A program made the position numbers and the translations under genes. Source: Sphingomonas sp. RIT328 (GTDB lineage: Bacteria; Pseudomonadota; Alphaproteobacteria; Sphingomonadales; Sphingomonadaceae). Taken from it: a stretch of DNA of 64,000 nt. The first letter of the stretch is position 1. The number at the start of each line of letters is the position of its first letter. This document shows, piece by piece, positions 54,109 to 64,000 of this stretch. The notes under the pieces were generated by a model. That model saw only the letters and a program-made list of their open reading frames with translations. It was not told the DNA's origin and did no database searches. The DNA lies in assembly GCF_000632225.1 (NCBI RefSeq), contig NZ_JFYV01000009.1, positions 34,257 to 98,256 of the forward strand. Reading direction: 5' to 3'.

Positions 54109-55620
54109 ATGCGCCGCCTGCTTCTTCTTCTCGCTCCGATCTGGCTGCTGTTCGGCGCCGGTCCCGCCGCCGCCGACGATATCGGCGCGACCGCGCGCGG
54201 CGTCGTCCGTGTCGTCACCATTGCGGTGGTCGACGGGCAGGTGGTCGGCTTCGGCCACGGCAGCGGCGTCGCGATCGCGCCCAACCGCATCGTCACCAAT
54301 GCGCACGTCATGGAGCTCGCCGAACGCTATCCCGACAATGTCGTGATCGGCGTCGTGCCGTCGGAGGGCGACAAAAGCTATCAGGGGCGCGTCGTCGCCT
54401 ATGACGCCAAGCGCGACCTCGCGCTGATCGAATTTGCCGGCGCGCGGCTGCCGCCCGCCGCGCTCTACACCGGGCCGGTCGGGGAGGGTGATGCGGTGAT
54501 CGCGCTTGGCTATCCCGGCAACGTCGATCTCGCCACCGCGCAATCCGCCGCCGACTATATCCGGCCGACGTCGCCGGTGCGGTCGGAAGGCGTCTTCTCC
54601 GGGCGACGCAGCCTGACCGGCACCGAGGTGCTGCTCCACACCGCCAATATCGCGCGCGGCAATTCGGGCGGGCCGCTGCTCGATCGCTGCGGCCGGGTGA
54701 TCGGCATCAATTCGGCGATCACCCGCGGCGAGGAGGGCGACGGCTCGTTCGGCTTCGCGATCGCCGATACCGAGCTGGCCGCCTTCCTGCGCGAGGCGAA
54801 ACAGCCCTATGTCGCGGTCGGCACGCCCTGCACCTCGATCGAGGAACGGCTGCGCGACGACAGCGAGGCGGATGTCCGCGCCCGCACCGATGCGCTGACC
54901 CGCCAGCGCGACGCCGCCACCCATGCCGAGATCGATCGCGAGGAGGCGCTCGCCCGCGCTCGGCAGGCGGCGCAGACGAGGCGCGAGAATGTGATGGGCG
55001 TTGCCGGGCTGCTGCTCGTGCTCGGCGCGATGGGCGTCGGCGCCGCGGCCTTGTGCGCGATCCAGCGGCGGCGACGCGCGGCGCTATGGGCGGGCGGCAT
55101 CGGCGGCCTGACGATGATCGTCGCGATCGTCGTCTTCGTGCTGCGCCCGGCCGCCGAGCCGACGCATCCGCCGGTGTCGGTGGTGGTCAGCCAGTCGGTG
55201 CCCAATGCCCCGCTCGGCAAGTTGGTCTGCACCTTCCAGCCCGATCGCAGCCGCGTCACCGTTTCGCCGACCAGCGACGTCGCGTTGCGCTGGGGGCGCA
55301 GCGGCTGTGCCGGCGGCGTGCAATATCTGCCGACCGCCGACCGGTGGGAGCGGGTGGTGGTGCCCGATCAGGAGCAGACCGTCTCGGTCGTCACCTTCGA
55401 TCCGGTCACCCGCCGCTATACCGACACGCGCTACATGCTCGGCGCGCAGGCGATGGCGCAGGTTCGCAAGCAGCAGGCGCAGGCGGATCAGGGCAAGGCG
55501 TCGCAATGTACCGTCGATCCCGCCGCGATCGAACGGATCGCGCAGCAGCAGGCGGCGATCCGCGCGCTGCTGCCGCCGCTGCCCAATGAGAAGCTCGTCT
55601 ATAATTGCCATGCGGGCTGA
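54109..55620 (+). CDS. Membrane-anchored trypsin-like serine protease
   Basis: 503 residues. A signal peptide (about 1-22) leads to an S1/HtrA-like protease with the triad His66 (TNAHV), Asp103 (RDLALIEF) and Ser186 (GNSGGPL). A charged, probably coiled-coil stretch (about 245-295) connects to two membrane helices (about 300-320 and 328-347), followed by a C-terminal domain with two Cys pairs (KLVCTFQ, SGCAGG). No PDZ domain is visible, unlike DegP. The function may be envelope stress proteolysis. It precedes the gluzincin-like gene by 31 bases on the same strand. Confidence 0.88.
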   Translation: MRRLLLLLAPIWLLFGAGPAAADDIGATARGVVRVVTIAVVDGQVVGFGHGSGVAIAPNRIVTNAHVMELAERYPDNVVIGVVPSEGDKSYQGRVVAYDAKRDLALIEFAGARLPPAALYTGPVGEGDAVIALGYPGNVDLATAQSAADYIRPTSPVRSEGVFSGRRSLTGTEVLLHTANIARGNSGGPLLDRCGRVIGINSAITRGEEGDGSFGFAIADTELAAFLREAKQPYVAVGTPCTSIEERLRDDSEADVRARTDALTRQRDAATHAEIDREEALARARQAAQTRRENVMGVAGLLLVLGAMGVGAAALCAIQRRRRAALWAGGIGGLTMIVAIVVFVLRPAAEPTHPPVSVVVSQSVPNAPLGKLVCTFQPDRSRVTVSPTSDVALRWGRSGCAGGVQYLPTADRWERVVVPDQEQTVSVVTFDPVTRRYTDTRYMLGAQAMAQVRKQQAQADQGKASQCTVDPAAIERIAQQQAAIRALLPPLPNEKLVYNCHAG

Positions 55621-55651
55621 CACGGGTTTACCCTCGTGCCGCAGGGGGGGG

Positions 55652-57190
55652 ATGAGGATGCGGTTCGGCAAAATTTGGGTGTCGCTGCTCGCGCTCGCCG
55701 TCGCACAGCCAGTGGCGGCGGAATGGTATGAGGCGACGTCGAAGCATTTCATCGTCTATGCGCAAGGCAGCGCCGATCTCGTCCAGAAGCGCGCCGAGCG
55801 GCTCGAATGGTTCGACGGCCTCGTGCGGATGTTCAACGCCATCCCGGCGAACGAGGGGGACGGATCGAACAAGCTCACCGTCTATGTCGTCGCCGACGAC
55901 AGCGCCGTCCGCCGGCTGTTCGGCAAGGGCGGCGACCATATCGCCGGCTTCTACCAGGGGCGGGCGAGCGGATCGGTCGCCTTCACCCCGGCGCGCGACG
56001 AGCGGCCCGACGACATCAATGCGCTCCACCCGCAGGTCGTGCTGTTCCACGAATACGGGCATCATCTGCTGCTAGGCAATTACGAGACCGCGCTGCCGGC
56101 GTGGTTCGGGGAGGGCTATCCGGAATTCCTCTCCACCGCGAGGTTCGACAAGGACGCCATCTGGCTCGGCACGCCGGCGCAGCATCGCGCCTATGATCTG
56201 CTGATGGCCGCGCCGCTCAGTGCGGAGCAGCTCTTCTCGCTCAACATGTCGCAGAAGCTGCGCGATACGCAGACGGCGGCGCTTTATGCCCGCGGCTGGC
56301 TGCTCACCCATTATCTCGTGATGGACCCGACGCGGAAGGCCCAGCTCGACGCCTATCTGCGCGCGCTCAACGCCGGCACGCCGGGCGCGGAGGCGGCGCG
56401 CGCCGCCTTCGGTGATCTGCGCACGCTCGACAAATCGCTGTCCGCCTATCTGCACAAATCGACGATGGCGGCATACCGGATACCGATCACGCGGCTGCCC
56501 AAGCCGGTGGTCAGCGTCCGCGCGCTGTCACCGGGCGAGCGCGAGATGATTACGCTGCGGATGCGCTCGGACCGCGGCGTCAACCGCGAGACCGCGCAGC
56601 CGATCCTGGCGGAGGCGACGCCGATCGCCGAACGCTATCCGAAGGATGCAGTGGTGCAGGGCTGGTTCGCGGAAATGGCGCTCGACGCCGGGCGGCTCGA
56701 CCTCGCCGATGCCGCCGCCGACCGGGCGCTGGCGATCGACCCGAAATCGTCGCAGGCGCTGGTCTACAAGGCGCAGGTACACCTCCGGCGCGCGTCGGCC
56801 GCGCACGCGACGGACCCGGCAGTGTGGCGCGAGGCGCGGAACTGGCTGCTCCGCGCCAACAAGATCGACACCAACGACGCCTATGCGCTGCAGCTCTTCT
56901 ACCAGAGCTTCCGCATGGCGGGGACGCCGCCGACCGACAATGCCAAGGCGGCGCTGCGCCGCGCGCATGAGCTGGTGCCGCAGGACGAGGGCCTGGCGCT
57001 GACCTATGCGGTACAGATGCTGCTCGACGACAAGCGCGACGCGGCGCGGCTGGTGTTGCGCCCGCTCGCTTATTCGGCGCACAGCCAGACCGACAATCCC
57101 GCCGCCCGCCTGCTCGCCGCGCTCGACGCCGGCAAGACCGGGCCGCAGGCGCTCGCCGCGCTGGGGGCGCCGCTTATGATCGAGGATTGA
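55652..57190 (+). CDS. Gluzincin-like protein with TPR-like repeats (DUF1570-like)
   Basis: 512 residues from ATG 55652, the second M following two codons later. A signal peptide (cut near PVAAEW) precedes a domain starting with EATSKHFIVYAQGSADLV, the usual opening of DUF1570-like proteins, and containing the zinc motif HEYGH (133-137) with Glu ligand likely in GYPEFLS. The C-terminal half (about 330-512) is helical with TPR-like units (AEMALDAGRLDLADAAADRALAID). It is likely a secreted metallopeptidase or binding protein of unknown target, probably cotranscribed with the protease upstream. Confidence 0.82.
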   Translation: MRMRFGKIWVSLLALAVAQPVAAEWYEATSKHFIVYAQGSADLVQKRAERLEWFDGLVRMFNAIPANEGDGSNKLTVYVVADDSAVRRLFGKGGDHIAGFYQGRASGSVAFTPARDERPDDINALHPQVVLFHEYGHHLLLGNYETALPAWFGEGYPEFLSTARFDKDAIWLGTPAQHRAYDLLMAAPLSAEQLFSLNMSQKLRDTQTAALYARGWLLTHYLVMDPTRKAQLDAYLRALNAGTPGAEAARAAFGDLRTLDKSLSAYLHKSTMAAYRIPITRLPKPVVSVRALSPGEREMITLRMRSDRGVNRETAQPILAEATPIAERYPKDAVVQGWFAEMALDAGRLDLADAAADRALAIDPKSSQALVYKAQVHLRRASAAHATDPAVWREARNWLLRANKIDTNDAYALQLFYQSFRMAGTPPTDNAKAALRRAHELVPQDEGLALTYAVQMLLDDKRDAARLVLRPLAYSAHSQTDNPAARLLAALDAGKTGPQALAALGAPLMIED

Positions 57191-57196
57191 GCCGGC

Positions 57197-58225
57197 TCAG
57201 TCGCCGCTCTCCCGCGCCAGCAACGCGCGCTTGCGCGCGACGCCCCAGGCATAGCCGCCGAGCCCGCCGTCGCTGCGGGTGATCCGGTGGCACGGCACCA
57301 CCACGGCGAGCGGGTTGCTGCCGCACGCGGTGCCCGCCGCCCGCGTCGCGCCGGGGCGGCCGGCGGCGGCGGCGAGTTCGGCATAGCTGCGCGTCTTGCC
57401 CGCGGGAATCGCGCGCAGCGCCTGCCACACTGCCTCCTGAAAGGCGGTGCCGCGCACGTCGAGCGGCAGCGTCGTATCCTGGCTGCGCCCCTCGACCAGC
57501 GCCACCACCGCGGCGGCGAGCGTGGCGAGCGACGCATCGCCCGGCGTCACCTCGGCCTGCGGGAAGCGCGCGGCCAGCGCCGCTTCATCCTCGTCGAAGG
57601 CGACGCGGCACAGCCCCCGGTCGGTTGCCGCGACGAGCAGCGGCCCGAGCGTCGTCGCCGCGATCGTCCAGCGGATCGTCACCCCGGCGCCGCCCCGCGC
57701 CCAGGCGGACGGCGTCATGCCGAGCCGCTGCGCGCCCTCGGCATAGAAGCGGCTCGCCGCACCATAGCCGGCGTCGTAGATCGCTGCGATGACGCTCCGC
57801 TCGCGCTGCAACGCGCTGCCCGCGCGTTCGGCGCGCAGCGCGCGCGCATAGGCGGCGGGGCTGACCCCGGTGGCGCGGGTGAACAGCCGCTGGAAATGAT
57901 GCGGCGCATAGCCGACCCGCGCCGCCAGCTCGGCGAGCGGAAGCGGCGACGCGGCGGCGGTGATCGCCTCGATCGCGGCGGCGACCGCGCGGCTGTCGCG
58001 CGCGACCGCGTCGGGCGTACAGCGCAGGCAGGCGCGGAACCCCGCCGCGCGCGCCGCCGCGCCGTCGGGGAGGAAGCACACATTCTCGCGCCGCGGGTGC
58101 CGGGCCGGGCAGCTCGGCCGGCAATAGATGCCGGTGGAGCGCACCGCCGCGACGAACTGGCCGTCTTGGCGCCGGTCGCGCGCGGCAAAGGCGGCCCAGG
58201 CCGCATCCTGATCGATCGTCGTCAT
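57197..58225 (-). CDS. ada: Bifunctional DNA-methyltransferase/transcriptional activator Ada
   Basis: 342 residues, the full Ada architecture. The N-terminal zinc site has Cys35, Cys39, Cys66 and Cys69; the first of these accepts methyl groups from DNA phosphotriesters and turns the protein into an activator. An AraC-type helix-turn-helix domain (about 80-175) follows. The C-terminal methylguanine methyltransferase has the acceptor Cys312 in PCHR. It repairs alkylated DNA and induces its own regulon. It converges with the gluzincin gene, with 6 bases between the stop codons. Confidence 0.95.
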   Translation of the reverse strand: MTTIDQDAAWAAFAARDRRQDGQFVAAVRSTGIYCRPSCPARHPRRENVCFLPDGAAARAAGFRACLRCTPDAVARDSRAVAAAIEAITAAASPLPLAELAARVGYAPHHFQRLFTRATGVSPAAYARALRAERAGSALQRERSVIAAIYDAGYGAASRFYAEGAQRLGMTPSAWARGGAGVTIRWTIAATTLGPLLVAATDRGLCRVAFDEDEAALAARFPQAEVTPGDASLATLAAAVVALVEGRSQDTTLPLDVRGTAFQEAVWQALRAIPAGKTRSYAELAAAAGRPGATRAAGTACGSNPLAVVVPCHRITRSDGGLGGYAWGVARKRALLARESGD

Positions 58226-58274
58226 ATGAGGTGTCTAGCCGATCGCGCCGCGGCGCTCATCCCGCGGCTTGCGG

Positions 58275-59210
58275 TCAAAGCCCGCTGCCGACCACCGGCG
58301 GCAGGCGGCGCAGCGCCGCGACATCCTCCGCCCCCGCCGCCAGCGATGCGACCCGCGCCAGGCCGCGGCTGATCTCGCCGCCGGCGCGCGGCAGCAGCAC
58401 CCGCGCCCGCAGATAGCGATCCGCCGCCTCGCCATAGCGTTCCGCCGCCTCGGCGCAGAGCGCAAGGTCGTACATCGTCGGGCCGTGATCGGGCGCGTCC
58501 TGGTCGATCGCGGCGAAGGCGGCGCAGGCGGCGGCGGGATCGTGCTTGGTCAGCCGCACCGCCGCCTTGAACCGGGCCGCCAGCGGCGGCGGCAGGCCGT
58601 CGCGCGTCTCGTCGAGGCGGATCGTATAGTCGGCGGGTTTCGGCGCGAGGTCGTCGCGCGTCTCGGCGGCGACCGATTCGATCATCGCCGCGACGCTGGC
58701 CGCGACATTGCCGGGAACGCCGCCATCCTCGCACCAGTCGTGGCGATCGTCGCGCGTCCTGACCGGCGCATAGCGGCCGCGGCCGTCGAGCGTGAGGTCG
58801 GCGCGCAGCGTCACCGTCCGCCGGATGCAGCCAACGCTGTAGCGCTGCCGCCGCACGCATTTGCCGTCCTTGGTCTCGGCACAGCGCTCGCGCGGCTCGC
58901 GATAGGCGTCGTCGACCACGCCGACGCTGGTCCGGCCGGTGAGCACCGCATCGGGGCGCAGCGACGCCGCGATCACCCGGACATGGGGCAGGGGCTCCCG
59001 GTCGAGCGCGCGCAACCGCCGCTCGATCGCATCGCCGAGCGCCGCCCCGTCCGCCCCGCCGAACGGGCCGACCGCGATCGTCGACAGCCGGCGGGCATCG
59101 CGCGCGCCCGCCGCGAACACGCCGGTGACGTGCAGCGTCTCCGCGGCGGCCGGCGCCGCGGCCAGCATCGCCAGTCCGATCAGCCCTGCCGAAAAACGCT
59201 GCACAGCCAT
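58275..59210 (-). CDS. Secreted protein of unknown function
   Basis: 311 residues from ATG 59210, with AGAGGAG just upstream; the longer frame is not conserved-looking. It has a signal peptide (cut near AAAPAAAE). The mature protein contains several Cys (ERCAETKDGKCVRRQRYSVGC, HDWCEDGG), possibly two disulfides, and its C-terminal third is helical and TPR-like (AAVRLTKHDPAAACAAFAAI). I do not recognize a family. It may act as a periplasmic scaffold. It diverges from the atp cluster, sharing a 191-base upstream region. Confidence 0.72.
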   Translation of the reverse strand: MAVQRFSAGLIGLAMLAAAPAAAETLHVTGVFAAGARDARRLSTIAVGPFGGADGAALGDAIERRLRALDREPLPHVRVIAASLRPDAVLTGRTSVGVVDDAYREPRERCAETKDGKCVRRQRYSVGCIRRTVTLRADLTLDGRGRYAPVRTRDDRHDWCEDGGVPGNVAASVAAMIESVAAETRDDLAPKPADYTIRLDETRDGLPPPLAARFKAAVRLTKHDPAAACAAFAAIDQDAPDHGPTMYDLALCAEAAERYGEAADRYLRARVLLPRAGGEISRGLARVASLAAGAEDVAALRRLPPVVGSGL

Positions 59211-59401
59211 GGGAGCTCCTCTAACACGGCCAATCTGAACCCAGGCTGCCGGCATCGGTAGTGCCGAAGCGTCAGCACTTTGCACCCCCCTGTACTTGCG
59301 CTTGCCGCCCCCTCATGCTAGCCGCCCGCCACCCATAGCAGGCGTGCATCGCGCGCCCTCTTCCCCATGGGCCAACATTTCGGCACGAGGACTTCAGCTC
59401 C

Positions 59402-59956
59402 GTGGAGACATCCGGCGGTATTCAGGCAAGCTTAGGTGGGCGCTATGCGATCGCGTTGTTCGATCTCGCGCGCGACGCCCGCACGATCGATACCGTCGAA
59501 GCCAGCCTCGCTGCGGTCCGCGACGCGCTCGCGCAGAACGCCGACTTCCGCGCGCTGACCACCAGCCCGCTGGTCGCACGCGGCGCGGCGGTAAAGGCGG
59601 TGCTCGCCACCGCCGATCTGCTCGGCGTCGACGGCACCACCAAGAATTTCCTCGGCGTGCTCGCCGAGAACCGCCGTCTCGGCCAGCTGCCTGCGATCAT
59701 CCGCGCCTTCCGCCAGCTCGCCGCGCGGCATCGCGGCGAGGTCGCCGCGGAAGTGGTCAGCGCGCATCCGCTCGACGGCGCGCAGGTCGATGCGCTCAAG
59801 CAGCAGCTGCGCCAGCGCGTCGGCCGCGACGTTTCCGTCGACCTGTCGGTCGACCCCGAACTGCTCGGCGGCCTCGTCGTCCGCATCGGTTCACAGATGA
59901 TCGATTCGTCGATCCGCACCCGTCTCAATTCTCTCGCGCAGGCGATGAAGGGCTAA
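59402..59956 (+). CDS. atpH: F0F1 ATP synthase subunit delta
   Basis: 184 residues from a GTG start. OSCP/delta family features are visible: the N-terminal helical domain (GGRYAIALFDLAR, FLGVLAENRRLGQLPAI) and the C-terminal part (VVSAHPLDGAQVDALK... LGGLVVRIGSQMIDSSIRTRL). It forms the peripheral stalk joining the catalytic head to the membrane part. It opens the F1 cluster atpH-atpA-atpG-atpD, as usual in alphaproteobacteria, where the F0 genes are elsewhere. It lies 6 bases before atpA. Confidence 0.96.
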   Translation: METSGGIQASLGGRYAIALFDLARDARTIDTVEASLAAVRDALAQNADFRALTTSPLVARGAAVKAVLATADLLGVDGTTKNFLGVLAENRRLGQLPAIIRAFRQLAARHRGEVAAEVVSAHPLDGAQVDALKQQLRQRVGRDVSVDLSVDPELLGGLVVRIGSQMIDSSIRTRLNSLAQAMKG

Positions 59957-61492
<1,536 letters not shown>

Positions 61493-61504
61493 CCGCTCAA
61501 TGTG

Positions 61505-61552
61505 CTCCCGCGAAGGCGGGAGCCCAGTACTGGGTCCCCGCCGTCGCGGGGA
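61505..61552. repeat. REP-like double hairpin between atpA and atpG
   Basis: Two hairpins, CTCCCGC-GAAG-GCGGGAG and TCCCCGC-CGTC-GCGGGGA, flank the perfect palindrome CCCAGTACTGGG. The whole unit ends just before the ribosome binding site of atpG (AAGGA at about 61559). The first half nearly matches the unit near 21,700. It sits inside an essential operon and could tune mRNA stability or atpG translation. Confidence 0.85.
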
Positions 61553-61568
61553 TACATGAAGGACAACA

Positions 61569-63960
<2,392 letters not shown>

Positions 63961-63969
63961 CCCTATCAA

Positions 63970-63995
63970 AACCCCTTCCCTTCAGGGGAGGGGTT
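63970..63995 (+). repeat. Palindromic hairpin after atpD
   Basis: AACCCCTTCCC and GGGGAGGGGTT form an 11-bp stem (one G-T pair) with the loop TTCA, starting 10 bases past the atpD stop. It resembles the CCCCTCCC-type palindromes common between genes in sphingomonads. Whether it separates atpC from atpD or ends transcription cannot be seen because the window stops. Confidence 0.65.
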
Positions 63996-64000
63996 GGGGT

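Overview
This GC-rich window reads as a stretch of chromosome from an alphaproteobacterium, most likely a sphingomonad (Sphingomonas or a relative). Several things point that way: an RNase E with an acidic insertion in its S1 domain, an exosortase A-type polysaccharide locus, EcfG-like stress promoters (GGAAC-N16/17-GTT), an atpHAGD cluster, enzymes for polyhydroxybutyrate use, and REP-like palindromes between genes. I see no phage, insertion sequence, integrase or CRISPR array. This is mostly core genome with small accessory patches.

Layout. 0-2.3 kb: the end of a CPBP membrane protease and a two-gene ABC-2 exporter. 2.7-6.1 kb: a minus-strand run thyA-folA-M48 protease-DsbA-like protein. 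6.2-12.4 kb: a small RadC-like protein, then mrcA-prfB-methyltransferase lipoprotein and a saccharopine dehydrogenase-like enzyme. 12.5-18.2 kb: an MsbA-like exporter, an intracellular PHB depolymerase, a flavin-binding stress protein, a possible 50-residue membrane peptide, a thiolase and a MaoC-type hydratase. 18.3-21.9 kb: putA, followed by a nest of inverted repeats. 22-25.8 kb: a DUF2167 protein, then topoisomerase IB-MscS facing a DJ-1/PfpI protein across a probable two-way stress promoter. 25.9-31 kb: an acyltransferase and an exosortase A-associated O-ligase/glycosyltransferase pair, with a protein carrying Glu-Pro and Pro-Ala repeats. 31-40 kb: MFS transporter, Cu/Zn superoxide dismutase, RNA cyclic phosphodiesterase, Bax-inhibitor protein, transglutaminase, two small or unknown proteins, extensin-like protein, NUDIX hydrolase, tRNA-Ala(CGC) and a Gly/Tyr/Arg-rich DUF2171 protein. 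40-49.8 kb: an oxidoreductase, a frameshifted membrane protein gene, rne facing an amidase gene, a zinc peptidase, and 3-hydroxybutyrate dehydrogenase with a DUF4893 protein. 49.9-59.2 kb: bactofilin with an M23 peptidase, a papain-like secreted protein, an isolated CpaF ATPase, a membrane serine protease followed by a gluzincin-like protein, Ada, and an unknown secreted protein. 59.4-64 kb: atpH, atpA, atpG and atpD, with palindromic hairpins after atpA and after atpD.

How the genes work together. Cell-envelope genes dominate: PBP1a, amidase, M23/bactofilin, extensin-like protein, O-ligase and glycosyltransferase. PHB use is represented by the depolymerase and 3-hydroxybutyrate dehydrogenase. 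The most suggestive regulatory signal is a set of EcfG-type promoter matches before DJ-1/topoisomerase IB-MscS, before a small acidic protein and, more weakly, before the Gly/Tyr-rich DUF2171 protein. Together they hint at part of a general stress regulon. No clearly new multi-gene system is evident. The best leads for something undescribed are the 50-residue peptide at 16.3 kb, the low-complexity stress proteins, and the 56-residue peptide coupled to the O-ligase.
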